Positions 10,802 to 19,563 of a DNA stretch of 45,089 nt are shown here, one piece after another. A program made the position numbers and the translations under genes. The notes beneath the pieces are model-generated. The model saw only the letters and a program-made list of their open reading frames with translations, searched no databases and had not been told where the DNA came from. Every line of letters starts with the position of its first letter. Position 1 is the first letter of the stretch. Source of the stretch: an uncultured Anaerolineae bacterium (lineage in GTDB: Bacteria > Chloroflexota > Anaerolineae > Anaerolineales > Villigracilaceae); NCBI GenBank assembly GCA_903822545.1, contig CAIJPN010000144.1:1-45089 (forward strand), written 5' to 3'.

Positions 10802-10874
10802 CATCACCCCAACCCCTCTCCCATTGGGAGAGGGGTTTTTGTCCCCTCCCCTTTTGGGGGAGGGTGGTGGGTGT
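10802..10874. repeat. C/G-rich palindromic repeat between binding-protein and permease genes
   Basis: Two stacked hairpins: CCCCTCTCCCATTGGGAGAG and CCCTCCCCTTTTGGGGGAGGG, enclosed by CATCACCCCA and TGGTGGGTG ends. It belongs to the same family as the insertion inside the kinase gene at 3765-3842. It may act as a transcript-stabilising or attenuating stem after the binding-protein message. Confidence 0.8.
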
Positions 10875-10880
10875 GAAAAA

Positions 10881-12278
10881 CTATCCGCCAAAGCCGGCGT
10901 TCTTGTATTCCTTCTCGCAGCGAGTCTGGAATTCGGCGGCGGCATCCTTGCCGGTCATCTTGCCACGGATGACATCGTCGCTCAACTGGTCGTAGTTGGT
11001 CTGAACGAAGGATGAGATCGGGCAGGCGATGGCAGGTTGGAGGTCGGTGGCATCCTTGACGGATTGGAAGTAGAAATCGAGTCCGGGGAAGGCTTTCGGG
11101 TCGGCCTTGTCGAGATACGGCTTGTAGGCGGGCAGCCAGCCGAGTTCTTTGAAAATCTTGTCGCAGAGTTCATCGGTGGTCAGGAATTCAGAGAACTTGA
11201 AACCGGCTTCGGCTTTCTTGGCGCCATTGAAGAACACGTTGTAGTGTCCGCCAGTGCCCTGGACTTTTTCGCCACGGCGTTCCTCGGGGACGGGAACCCA
11301 GGTGGCTCGGTTGTACTTGGCCACTTCGGGCTTCTGGGCCTGGGTTTCACCCGGGTGCCAGTAGCCTTCGATGATCATGGCCTGTACTTCAGCGTTGAAC
11401 GAACCACCCCAGGTTTCATTGGCCGCTACCTGGCGCATGCCGCTCATTTTGTCGGGGCCGACGACTTTGTAGAATTCGGCGTAGGTGTCGAAGGCATTAG
11501 CCATGCCATCATTGGCGAGATCGAATTTTCCAGCGTCAGGATCAAACCATTTGAAGCCCCACGAGCGGGCAGCCAGGAACCCATCTGAAACGGCGCTGCC
11601 TTCGGCATCCATCGGGTCGAGGCCGATGGTCAGCAGGTTGCCAGCAGCATCGAACTTGGTCAGGGCCTTATGCCATTCCAGGGTTTCATCCCAGGTGACA
11701 GGTGGTTTTTCGGGGTCCAGCCCGGCGGCTTCGACCATGCGGGTGTTGTAGTCCATGCCAAAGCGGACGAAACACTCCAGGGTCGGGACGCCAAACTGTT
11801 TGCCTTTGTAGAAACCACCATCCCAGTTACCAGAAATGAAGTCATCTTTCTTGACAACCGTGCTCTTGGAGACCCAATCGCTGATGTCCAGGCAGACATC
11901 GCGGGCGAACAGGTCAAGGTACGAAACGTTGGATGCCATGTCGGGGGGTGTACCGGCGGCGAGGGCGGTGAAGAGTACTTCATCGGAAATACTGGGTTTC
12001 ATCTCAACATCGTTGCTACCCATTAGTTCCTTATACTTCTCCATCTGCTTGAATCCATCAAAGAAGGGCACCAATTCACCCCAGCCTACCCACCACTGTA
12101 TCGCATCTGCGTTGGCGGGGGCAGGCATGGTCGGTTGGACTTCCCCACCGGCAGCGGGCGCATCTGGTGTAATGGGCTTGGGGGCGCCGCAGGCGGCCAG
12201 CACACCCGCGCCAAAGGTAATGGAGGCAAGTTTGAGAAAATCGCGGCGGCTCAAACCTTTATAAGACTGTCCTTGCAT
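10881..12278 (-). CDS. Sugar ABC transporter substrate-binding lipoprotein
   Basis: 465 residues. The N-terminus combines a twin-arginine motif (SRRDFLK) with a lipobox ending at Cys30 (GVLAAC), so the protein is probably exported folded and lipid-anchored outside the membrane. The body is a family 1 extracellular solute-binding protein, with GLDPMDAEGSAVSDGFLAAR and WGGSFNAEVQAMIIEGYW segments. It delivers a mono- or oligosaccharide to the two permeases that follow. AAGGAG at 12285-12290 sets the start. It is probably the first gene of a catabolic operon controlled by the divergent GntR gene. The sugar is unknown; the beta-galactosidase and six-hairpin hydrolase downstream suggest a glycoside. 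Confidence 0.94.
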   Translation of the reverse strand: MQGQSYKGLSRRDFLKLASITFGAGVLAACGAPKPITPDAPAAGGEVQPTMPAPANADAIQWWVGWGELVPFFDGFKQMEKYKELMGSNDVEMKPSISDEVLFTALAAGTPPDMASNVSYLDLFARDVCLDISDWVSKSTVVKKDDFISGNWDGGFYKGKQFGVPTLECFVRFGMDYNTRMVEAAGLDPEKPPVTWDETLEWHKALTKFDAAGNLLTIGLDPMDAEGSAVSDGFLAARSWGFKWFDPDAGKFDLANDGMANAFDTYAEFYKVVGPDKMSGMRQVAANETWGGSFNAEVQAMIIEGYWHPGETQAQKPEVAKYNRATWVPVPEERRGEKVQGTGGHYNVFFNGAKKAEAGFKFSEFLTTDELCDKIFKELGWLPAYKPYLDKADPKAFPGLDFYFQSVKDATDLQPAIACPISSFVQTNYDQLSDDVIRGKMTGKDAAAEFQTRCEKEYKNAGFGG

Positions 12279-12374
12279 AAGATTCTCCTTTTGTTACAGC
12301 GAAAAAAGATTGATCAGAAGCGGCCATTCAATTTTATAAAAACTGGATCATCTCCTTCCTTTTTGCGAATCCGG

Positions 12375-12403
12375 TTGATTTTCTTTCCTGACATATCTAT
12401 AAT
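12375..12403 (+). promoter_or_regulatory. Sigma-70-like promoter toward gntR-type gene
   Basis: TTGATT at 12375-12380 and TATAAT at 12398-12403 are separated by 17 bases. The predicted start near 12410 gives a leader of about 104 bases before the regulator ATG. The -10 box is half of a 14-base palindrome shared with the opposing promoter. Confidence 0.65.
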
Positions 12404-12405
12404 AT

Positions 12406-12433
12406 ATTATAAAGCACAACAATCCACTGTCAA
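12406..12433 (-). promoter_or_regulatory. Sigma-70-like promoter toward the sugar transporter operon
   Basis: On the minus strand TTGACA (12433-12428) and TATAAT (12411-12406) are 16 bases apart, both perfect consensus boxes. Its -10 overlaps that of the opposing promoter inside TATAATATATTATA (12398-12411), so the two promoters face each other and cannot be occupied together. Confidence 0.72.
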
Positions 12434-12442
12434 CATGTTCTT

Positions 12443-12470
12443 CTACGCAGACCTGAATCAGGCTGTGTAG
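12443..12470. promoter_or_regulatory. Imperfect 28-base palindrome, candidate GntR operator
   Basis: The core CCTGAATCAGG is a perfect 11-base palindrome, extended by CTACGCAG on the left and CTGTGTAG on the right with a one-base offset. It lies just upstream of the minus-strand -35 box and downstream of the plus-strand start, a position that could control both. The link to the GntR protein is inference. Confidence 0.45.
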
Positions 12471-12513
12471 CGATACAATCAGGTGCTCGTATCTATCTCA
12501 CTGGCAGGCAACC

Positions 12514-13146
12514 ATGGCTCCCCGACCAACAAAAAAACTGCACGTTTATGAAACCATCAAACATGCCATTATTTCAGGTGAAATCAAACCTGGCGAAATC
12601 TTGAATGAGGCCGAACTGGCGCAAAAATACGATACCGGTAAAACGCCCACGCGAGAAGCCTTGCTGCTGTTAACGCATGAAAACCTGCTCGAATCGATGC
12701 CGCGGGTTGGATATGTAGTCTCGCGTCTGACCACCAAGGATTTGCTGGAAATCTACACCCTGCGCATTCTCCTGGAAGCAGAATCCATCGGGCTGGCAGC
12801 GGAGCGCATCACCCCCGAAGAAATTGCCCGGCTGGAAGAAAACAACCGCCTGGAAGCCGAACTTTTCTCCCAGAATTCGGCCCGGATGACCGCCGCGGCT
12901 TATCGCCTGAACATTGAATTCCACCAGACGATTGCTTGGGCTTCGGGCAATTCAAGGCTGGCAAAAATGATTGAGGGCCTGATCAATGATCTGGAACGGG
13001 CGCTTTCCTTCGACCCCTATATTGCCGACCCTGCCCAACACGTGGAAATCATAGCCAGCCTGAAAGCACATGACAAACTCAGGGCGCAGGCGGCAATGAA
13101 AACCCACCTGGCTGAAACACGCCTGCGTATCTTGAAGTTATTCTAA
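12514..13146 (+). CDS. GntR family transcriptional regulator with FCD domain
   Basis: 210 residues. The winged helix-turn-helix is at about residues 8-72 (LHVYETIKHAIISGEIKPGE, then TREALLLLTHENLL). The all-helical FCD ligand-binding domain follows, with conserved His residues in FHQTIAW, AQHVEIIASL and MKTHLAET that usually hold a metal ion and help bind a carboxylate or sugar acid. It stands divergent from the sugar transporter operon, and both promoters overlap, so it probably represses that operon and itself. The start is the only ATG fitting the family's N-terminus; its ribosome-binding site is weak. Confidence 0.93.
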   Translation: MAPRPTKKLHVYETIKHAIISGEIKPGEILNEAELAQKYDTGKTPTREALLLLTHENLLESMPRVGYVVSRLTTKDLLEIYTLRILLEAESIGLAAERITPEEIARLEENNRLEAELFSQNSARMTAAAYRLNIEFHQTIAWASGNSRLAKMIEGLINDLERALSFDPYIADPAQHVEIIASLKAHDKLRAQAAMKTHLAETRLRILKLF

Positions 13147-13200
13147 TTTGACAAATGAGTTTGCTGTAAAAAAGCATTTCCCCCTGCCTTCTCAGCGGTT

Positions 13201-13290
13201 AACCGTTTTTGCAGTGAACGCATAAACAGATTGGGCCGACTCAAACTTGAGAGTCGGCCCAATCTGTTTGTTATTCCCGCTAAAACGGTT
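13201..13290. terminator. Strong bidirectional hairpin between convergent genes
   Basis: A perfect 19-base stem (13224-13242 with 13251-13269) around an 8-base loop is flanked by a second pair, AACCGTTTT at 13201-13209 and AAAACGGTT at 13282-13290. It lies between the 3' ends of the plus-strand regulator and the minus-strand oxidase, as expected for a shared terminator. Confidence 0.8.
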
Positions 13291-13325
13291 AAAGATTAGA
13301 TTCGGGATGGTTTAAGCTAGACCAG

Positions 13326-15392
13326 TTATGCTGGCTGCCCAGCCTGGGGCGGGCCAATGCGGAAGGGACGCATCATCTCGTTATCCTCGTGCTCAACGAT
13401 GTGGCAATGCCAGACATATTGCCCCGGCACATTGAACTGGGCTTTGATGCGGGTCACTTCGCCTGGGTAGGCGATCACAGTATCTTTCAGGCCGGTTTCC
13501 CAGGCTTCAGGCGGTCGGGGCGCTCCGCTCAATTGCACCGGTTGGACAGGTTCGCCTGTGGTCGGATCGGTCACAAGCGCCTCGCGGTTGACCACTTCAA
13601 AGGTCACTTCATGAACGTGCATGGGGTGGGCATCGGCGGTGAAGTTGTAGAATTCCCAGACTTCGGTGTCGCCTACAGCGGGGTTTTCGGTTACGGCATC
13701 CATCCACATGCGATGCATTGGCATGCCATCGGCTTCCACCGTGCCAAGCATGGCCGCGGCCGGGCCATCCCAGTGCATGGACATTTCTTCCATGAGCGCC
13801 AGCGGGCGGGTTACAGCCGGGGCTGGCAGCGGCACAATGGCCGGGAGTTGCAGGAACATTGGCGGGGTGGATGTATCCACAGTCAGCGCCGGGCCAACCC
13901 GGAATTGCATGACCTGGCCGGTCGAATCGGCGTCTGCGAATGCAAAATCGATGCCAGGTTCGCCACCGCCGAAAGGTTCATCGGGGCCTTTGTTGGTGAG
14001 TATGTAATTGCCAACCGGCACGTTGGTAAAGTCAACAATCAAGTCGGCGCGCTCGGCCAGGCTCATTAGCAGGCGGTTGCCCATGGCGGTGACGTTAACC
14101 GGGGCAGCCAGGAAACCGCCTTCATTGCCGATTTGCCAGATTTCCACACCCGGGATCTGCGAGAAATCCAGGATCAGGAAGCGGGACTGGCAGCCGTTCA
14201 GGAAGCGGAAGCGGTAACGGCGTTGTTCTACGTTTAAGAATGGCCAGGTATTGCCATTGACCATGATCATGTTGCCGAAAAACTCGGGGTTCCAGATCGG
14301 CGAAAGGTCAGATTCAGGCATAAAGCCGGGAACCAGGGCATTCGCCCCATCGAAAAACTCACGGGTATCGGGATAATAAAGCGATCCATCTGCATTGAAG
14401 GCGCGATCCTGGATGGCGATTGGGATTTCGTAGTAAATCTTGTTGGCTGGGAATTTATCGCCTTCCTTTGGCGCAGGCCCTGGCAGTACGGCGGGCAGGC
14501 CAGTTCGGGCATCCAGCACAGCGGCATCGCCAGCGGGGCCGCCGCGGATGATGTAAAAACCCGCAGGCCCGGCATAAACGTTCAGGCGTGTCATCCCCAG
14601 CGCATGGTCGTGATACCAGATGGTGGATGCGCGATTGGCATTTGGGTACTGGAAAGTTGCGTATCCCGGGCCCCAGGCCGCGCCGTACGATGCGGCCGCT
14701 TTGCCCTTGAAAAAGTCATACCAGGTGCCTTCGGTGGCATACCCGGCCGGGATGTTGTTGGCAGCCGGGAGATACCAGGCTTCGGCGTAGCCATCCGATT
14801 CGTCTCCCACGCCAACTGCGCCGTGCACATGTGGAACAGTAGGCACGGGGCCGGTATAAGGCCCGGGGGTGGTGGCGAACAGCGGGCGCATATCGCGTTC
14901 GGCAACTCCGCCGCCGGGGTTGGCCCAGTGCAGGGTGGGGTCAACAGGCAGCAGGTGGGGAAGATAGTTCCCGTTGGCGTCTTTAAGATCGTTAATCCAT
15001 TTTACGCGCACGGGTGTGCCGGCTTTGGCTTCAATGGTCAGCGAGGGGGCATTGTGAATGAGTAACGCACCATTGCTCATCCCCTTGACTGCGCCATAGC
15101 CCCAGACGGTGGTGGCGGGCAAGCCGGCAGGCAGGATCTGCTGCGTGATTTGCTTCATTGAGATTTCATAGTAATCTGCATTTTTGCTGTTCTTTAGCTT
15201 GACCGTCCCTGCCCGGGGCATAACCGGGGGAATGAGCATTGGAGTGACGTATTTTGGTACCGCCAGCGGATCCAGCGTGCCTCCGGGAATCGGCGCTGCC
15301 AGTACGCGGCGCACATTCCCGATTTTGGACGACAAAAACAGCCCGCCGCCCACTGCCGCACCAAGTTTTAGAAAATCGCGTCTTGAAATCAT
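13326..15392 (-). CDS. Multicopper oxidase, Tat-exported, CotA/bilirubin-oxidase type
   Basis: 688 residues with the twin-arginine signal SRRDFLKLGAAVGGG, so it is exported folded. Copper motifs occur in order: HVHG near residue 189, WYHDHALGM near 260, HPMHVHEV near 589 and YVWHCHIVEHEDNEMM near 659. The last supplies the Cys and two His of the type 1 centre, with Met as probable axial ligand. The family oxidises phenols, metals such as Cu(I) or Mn(II), or bilirubin-like compounds with reduction of O2 to water. No copper chaperone or exporter is adjacent. A minus-strand TATAAT lies at 15472-15467 and a palindrome at 15526-15539 further upstream. It converges on the GntR gene with a shared terminator. 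Confidence 0.93.
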   Translation of the reverse strand: MISRRDFLKLGAAVGGGLFLSSKIGNVRRVLAAPIPGGTLDPLAVPKYVTPMLIPPVMPRAGTVKLKNSKNADYYEISMKQITQQILPAGLPATTVWGYGAVKGMSNGALLIHNAPSLTIEAKAGTPVRVKWINDLKDANGNYLPHLLPVDPTLHWANPGGGVAERDMRPLFATTPGPYTGPVPTVPHVHGAVGVGDESDGYAEAWYLPAANNIPAGYATEGTWYDFFKGKAAASYGAAWGPGYATFQYPNANRASTIWYHDHALGMTRLNVYAGPAGFYIIRGGPAGDAAVLDARTGLPAVLPGPAPKEGDKFPANKIYYEIPIAIQDRAFNADGSLYYPDTREFFDGANALVPGFMPESDLSPIWNPEFFGNMIMVNGNTWPFLNVEQRRYRFRFLNGCQSRFLILDFSQIPGVEIWQIGNEGGFLAAPVNVTAMGNRLLMSLAERADLIVDFTNVPVGNYILTNKGPDEPFGGGEPGIDFAFADADSTGQVMQFRVGPALTVDTSTPPMFLQLPAIVPLPAPAVTRPLALMEEMSMHWDGPAAAMLGTVEADGMPMHRMWMDAVTENPAVGDTEVWEFYNFTADAHPMHVHEVTFEVVNREALVTDPTTGEPVQPVQLSGAPRPPEAWETGLKDTVIAYPGEVTRIKAQFNVPGQYVWHCHIVEHEDNEMMRPFRIGPPQAGQPA

Positions 15393-15525
15393 AATTTTCC
15401 ATCTCCATTTTCAAGCATAAAAATAAATAATTGGAGCGCACCGCATCCAACCTGTAAAAGTGTTGCATTATACCTTACAAAAATGCAAACTAATCTCAGT
15501 CTAAGGAATATTAAGCGAAGGTACA

Positions 15526-15539
15526 ATGACAAAAGTCAT
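15526..15539. promoter_or_regulatory. Palindrome ATGACAAAAGTCAT upstream of the oxidase
   Basis: Perfect five-base arms flank AAAA. The centre lies about 72 bases upstream of the start predicted from the minus-strand TATAAT (15472-15467), a spacing used by activators of the CRP/FNR type. A related palindrome, ATGACAAGTGTCAT, lies at 37722-37735 before the molybdoenzyme operon. Confidence 0.4.
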
Positions 15540-15615
15540 ACACTTCACATGATTTTTGTTACTTGTTTTTGAGAAAAGCTGCTCTGGCCGCAGACGATAA
15601 ATTTTGCTTCAGCCT

Positions 15616-15845
15616 GCCTGGAACACCTAAAAGTGTTCCAGGCAATATTTTCGGTTGCCTGCATTACGCATACCTCTCGTTTTCTGACAATCTCAGTTTC
15701 TAACTCTCTCTGCCCTGTGACTGGCTTTCCCAACCACCTTGGGTGTGCATGACCCGACAATTAACAATTTGTCTGTCTCTTGATCATAGCCGGAGGGCTT
15801 CAGCCCAGGTAATGCGGACAGAATTCCCGCGTTTTCTGCATTACC
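15616..15845. repeat. Two hairpins in the gap between oxidase and ABC exporter genes
   Basis: GCCTGGAACAC (15616-15626) and GTGTTCCAGGC (15633-15643) form a perfect 11-base stem with a six-base loop. Further on, GGTAATGC (15808-15815) and GCATTACC (15838-15845) are complementary, and GGGCTTCAGCCC occurs just before them. I find no convincing gene in 15,400-15,870. These look like remnants of dispersed intergenic repeats. Confidence 0.55.
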
Positions 15846-15880
15846 AGAGACCTCGTATTTTTTGAATCGGGGGAATGGGC

Positions 15881-15886
15881 TATAAT
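15881..15886 (+). promoter_or_regulatory. -10 box ten bases before the ABC exporter start
   Basis: A perfect TATAAT ends only nine bases before the ATG at 15896. Transcription would begin at or just before the start codon, giving an almost leaderless message. No Shine-Dalgarno is visible and the -35 region is weak (TTTTTT at 15858-15863). Confidence 0.5.
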
Positions 15887-15895
15887 CTTAACAAT

Positions 15896-17719
15896 ATGGC
15901 AAAAACATCTGTGTCTTTCTCCGAATACCTGCGCTTTTTCCGCCGCTACCTGGGCGGACGCTGGTTGTGGTTCGCCGCCCTCGGCCTGATCCTGTTCACC
16001 AGCATCGGCCTGCAAATTTACAACCCGCAAATCATGCGCACCTTCCTCGACCGCGCCCTGGCCGGGGATGAACTCAGCGCCCTGCAAGGGCTGGCCTTCC
16101 TGTTCATCGGCATCGCCATTGCCCAGCAGTTGCTCGGCGTGCTGGCAACCTATCTCACCGAACTGCTCGGCTGGGCCGCCACCAACCAGGTGCGGCTTGA
16201 CCTGGCGCGCTACACCCTCGGGCTGGATATGTCCTTCCACACCGCCCACACCCCCGGCGAAATGATCGAACGCATCGATGGCGACGTGATGGCGCTTTCC
16301 AACTTCTTTTCGCAGTTCATTTTGCAGGTTTTTGGCAACATCCTCCTGATTTTTGGCATCCTCATCATCCTGCTGCGCGAAGACTGGCGCGTCAGCCTGT
16401 CGCTCGGCGTGTTTGTCGCGCTGACCCTCGCCATCCTGCTGCGCATGGTCAACATCGCCGTGCCGAGCTGGGAAAAAGAGCGCCAGGCCAGCGCCGACAT
16501 GTACGGCTTCATCGAAGAGCGCCTGAACGGCACCGAAGACATCCGCTCGAACGACGGCGTGCCCTACGTTTTGCAGCGTTTCTACCGTCTCACCCGCGAC
16601 CTGATGCGCATCACCCTCGCCGCCAGCTTCCGTTGGGCCATCGTCATGAACACCACCTGGGTGCTTTTCACCGTTGGCAACGCCGTCGGCCTGCTGGTCA
16701 GCGCCTACCTTTATCACACCGGCGTCATCAGCCTGGGCTCGGTCTTCATGATCATCCACTACACCAACATGATCAACTGGCCGCTTGAACGGCTCTCACA
16801 GCAATTCCAGGATTTGCAAAAAGCCGGGGCCAGCCTGATCCGCATCATGGGCGTGCAGCAGATGCAGGGCAAAATCCCCGGCGAGGGTGATTTTGCCGCG
16901 CCGAAGGAGCATCATCTCATGCCCGGCCCGCTGGCGGTTGATTTTAAGGAAGTCGCTTTCGGCTACGGGGACGCTGAAACAGCCTCCCGCGCCGAACCAG
17001 TCGCCACCCCCGAGCAAGCCGCCCCGGAACTGGTTTTGCAGGCCATCGACTTTTCCCTCACCCCCGGCCGGATCCTCGGCCTGCTCGGGCGCACCGGCTC
17101 GGGCAAAACCACGCTCACCCGCCTGCTCTTCCGCCTGTACGACACCACCGGCGGCGAAATCCGCCTGGGCGGCAAACCCCTGCGCGACCTGCCCATCCAG
17201 GAATTGCGCCGCCGCGTCGGCATGGTGACGCAGAACATCCAGCTATTCCACGCCACCGTGCGCGAAAACCTGACCTTTTTCGATGACTCCATCCCCGATG
17301 ACGCCGTGCTCCAGGCCCTGCGCGACCTCGGCCTGTGGGACTGGTACGAATCACTCCCCAACGGCCTCGACACCGAACTGGAATCGGGCGGCGGCGGCCT
17401 CTCTGCCGGGGAAGCCCAATTGCTGGCCTTCACCCGCATCTTCCTCCGCGACCCCGGCCTGATCATCCTCGACGAGGCCACCTCGCGCCTCGACCCGGCC
17501 ACCGAACACCGCATCGAGCAGGCCGTCGATAAGCTCGTCCAGAACCGCACCGCCATCATCGTCGCCCACCGCCTCGGCACCGTCCAGCGCGCCGACGACA
17601 TCCTGATCCTCGACGACGGCCAGGTGCTCGAATCCGGTGAGCGTGAAACCCTCGCCGCCGACCCGCAATCGCGCTTTTACCACCTATTGCAAACCGGCAT
17701 GGAGGAGGTGCTCGCATGA
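15896..17719 (+). CDS. ABC exporter half-transporter (first of pair)
   Basis: 607 residues from ATG 15896 ([15 protein letters not shown]); an in-frame ATG at 15875 would add seven residues but lies upstream of the TATAAT. A six-helix type-1 exporter membrane domain (about residues 20-310) precedes an ATPase domain with Walker [10 protein letters not shown] near 398, Walker [13 protein letters not shown] near 521 and H-loop VAHR. The signature is LSAGE instead of LSGGQ, while the catalytic glutamate after Walker B is present. It overlaps the next gene by four bases (ATGA). The two proteins probably form a heterodimer that exports a lipid, peptide or drug; the cargo is unknown. Confidence 0.93.
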   Translation: MAKTSVSFSEYLRFFRRYLGGRWLWFAALGLILFTSIGLQIYNPQIMRTFLDRALAGDELSALQGLAFLFIGIAIAQQLLGVLATYLTELLGWAATNQVRLDLARYTLGLDMSFHTAHTPGEMIERIDGDVMALSNFFSQFILQVFGNILLIFGILIILLREDWRVSLSLGVFVALTLAILLRMVNIAVPSWEKERQASADMYGFIEERLNGTEDIRSNDGVPYVLQRFYRLTRDLMRITLAASFRWAIVMNTTWVLFTVGNAVGLLVSAYLYHTGVISLGSVFMIIHYTNMINWPLERLSQQFQDLQKAGASLIRIMGVQQMQGKIPGEGDFAAPKEHHLMPGPLAVDFKEVAFGYGDAETASRAEPVATPEQAAPELVLQAIDFSLTPGRILGLLGRTGSGKTTLTRLLFRLYDTTGGEIRLGGKPLRDLPIQELRRRVGMVTQNIQLFHATVRENLTFFDDSIPDDAVLQALRDLGLWDWYESLPNGLDTELESGGGGLSAGEAQLLAFTRIFLRDPGLIILDEATSRLDPATEHRIEQAVDKLVQNRTAIIVAHRLGTVQRADDILILDDGQVLESGERETLAADPQSRFYHLLQTGMEEVLA

Positions 17720-19557
17720 CCGAATTCACCTCTGCCCAAACCGAAGCCCGCGAAAAACCGCCCGTTGGCTCCTGGCGCTATTTCTGGTCGATCATCCGCT
17801 ACTCTGGCTGGGTCTACATCGGGATTATCGTCATGCGCCTGTTCATTTTTGCTGTCACCCCGCAGCTCACCGGCCTGGTGATGCGCGAGTTCTTCAACAC
17901 CCTCAGCGGCACCGGCACCTGGAACTGGGGCCCGGAGGCCTTCGCGGCAGTGATCATCGGCCTGGCGCTGGCGCGCGCTGTGATCATCCTGGCCGATATG
18001 TACGCCCACAACCTGTACACCTTCCGCTCAGGCGCGCTGCTGCGCAAAAACCTGCTGACCCGTATCCTCGAACGCCCCGGCGCGCGCGCCGTGCCCCAAT
18101 CTGCCGGTGAAGCCATCAGCCGCTTCCGCGACGACGTGGATCGCGCCACGCAGTTCACCGCCCAACTGCCCTTCCTGGTCGGCCAATCGCTTTTCGCCGT
18201 GATGGCGCTCACCACCATGCTGCGCATCAGCCCGACCATCACGCTGGTGGCTTACGTCCCGTTCGTGATCTTGATCGCGGGCGGCAACTGGGCCATGAAA
18301 AACATCGAACGTTTCAGCCGCACCAGCCGCAAAGCCGCCGGGAAAGTTACCGATTTCATCGGCGAAGTCTTTGGCGCGGCCCAGGCGGTCAAAGTCGCCA
18401 CCGCCGAGGCCAACGTGATAAAGCGCTTCGAGCGCCTCAACGAAAACCGCCGCAAGGCCGCCATTACCGAGCGCCTGTATATGTCCTTCGTTGAATCCGC
18501 CATCTGGAATTTTATGAACATCATCACCGGCATCATCCTGTTGATGGTGGCGCAGCTGCTCAGTCCCAGCGGGGCCGCCGCTGCCGGCCTGCCGGTCATT
18601 TCGCTGGGCGATTTCTCTCTGTTTATCTACTATCTTGGCTTCACCACCGAATTCACCGCCATGACGGGCGTGGTGTGGGCCATGTTCAAACAGTCTGGGG
18701 TTTCGCTGGCGCGCATGATCACGCTGCTCCAGGGTGCAGACCCGTTCAGCCTGGTGCATCACACGCCGGTGTATATTACCGGGGATATCCCACCTGTACC
18801 TTTTACCGCCAAATCGGCGGAACATCGCCTCGAGAGTCTCACCGCCCGCAACCTGACTTACCTCCACCCAGAAACGGGCCGAGGTGTCGAGGCGGTTGAC
18901 CTGCACCTGGAACGCGGATCATTCACAGTGGTGACAGGCCGCATCGGGTCAGGCAAAACCACCCTGCTGCGAACCTTGCTGGGGCTGCTGCCTGCCCAGG
19001 CTGGTGAAATCACCTGGAACGGCAAACCGGTCACAGATCCGGCCAATTTCTTTGTCCCCCCACGGTCAGCCTATACGGCGCAGGTTCCGCTGCTGTTCAG
19101 CGAATCGCTCAAAGACAATATCCTGATGGGCCTGCCCGATGACAAAACCGACATCCCCGCCGCCATCCGCCTGGCCGTTTTGGATAAAGACCTGGCCGAT
19201 TTTGAACATGGCCTGGAGACGGTCATTGGTTCGAAGGGTGTCAAAGTCTCCGGCGGACAGCGCCAGCGCACTGCTGCCGCGCGCATGTTTGTCCGCCAGC
19301 CCGAACTGCTCGTGCTCGATGACCTTTCCAGCGCGCTGGATGTGGAAACGGAGCAACAGCTTTGGGAGCGCGTCTTTGAGCACGCCGCCGACACCACCTG
19401 CCTGGTGGCCACCCACCGCCGCCCGGCCCTGCGCCGCGCCGATCACATCATTGTTCTGAAAAATGGCCGTATCGAGGCTCAGGGCAAGCTCGATGCGCTG
19501 CTCGAAACTTGCGAGGAAATGCAGCGTCTGTGGCAGGGCGAACCCGGCGAAGGCTAG
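17716..19557 (+). CDS. ABC exporter half-transporter (second of pair)
   Basis: 613 residues. It has an exporter membrane domain (about residues 20-330) and an ATPase domain with Walker [10 protein letters not shown] near 409, signature VSGGQ near 512 and Walker [13 protein letters not shown] near 531. The catalytic glutamate after Walker B is replaced by Asp, while the signature is canonical, the complement of the first subunit. In the head-to-tail ATPase dimer this gives one competent and one degenerate site, as in heterodimeric exporters of the BmrCD or TM287/288 type. Translation is coupled to the upstream gene. It ends six bases from the 3' end of the convergent CHAT gene with no terminator between them. 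Confidence 0.94.
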   Translation: MTEFTSAQTEAREKPPVGSWRYFWSIIRYSGWVYIGIIVMRLFIFAVTPQLTGLVMREFFNTLSGTGTWNWGPEAFAAVIIGLALARAVIILADMYAHNLYTFRSGALLRKNLLTRILERPGARAVPQSAGEAISRFRDDVDRATQFTAQLPFLVGQSLFAVMALTTMLRISPTITLVAYVPFVILIAGGNWAMKNIERFSRTSRKAAGKVTDFIGEVFGAAQAVKVATAEANVIKRFERLNENRRKAAITERLYMSFVESAIWNFMNIITGIILLMVAQLLSPSGAAAAGLPVISLGDFSLFIYYLGFTTEFTAMTGVVWAMFKQSGVSLARMITLLQGADPFSLVHHTPVYITGDIPPVPFTAKSAEHRLESLTARNLTYLHPETGRGVEAVDLHLERGSFTVVTGRIGSGKTTLLRTLLGLLPAQAGEITWNGKPVTDPANFFVPPRSAYTAQVPLLFSESLKDNILMGLPDDKTDIPAAIRLAVLDKDLADFEHGLETVIGSKGVKVSGGQRQRTAAARMFVRQPELLVLDDLSSALDVETEQQLWERVFEHAADTTCLVATHRRPALRRADHIIVLKNGRIEAQGKLDALLETCEEMQRLWQGEPGEG

Positions 19558-19563
19558 CAAAAA

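Noticed and set aside
15800-16759. Minus-strand open frame of 319 codons over the first ABC exporter gene
   Set aside because: Its Asp/Glu/His/Gly-rich translation is antisense to a well-supported exporter gene.
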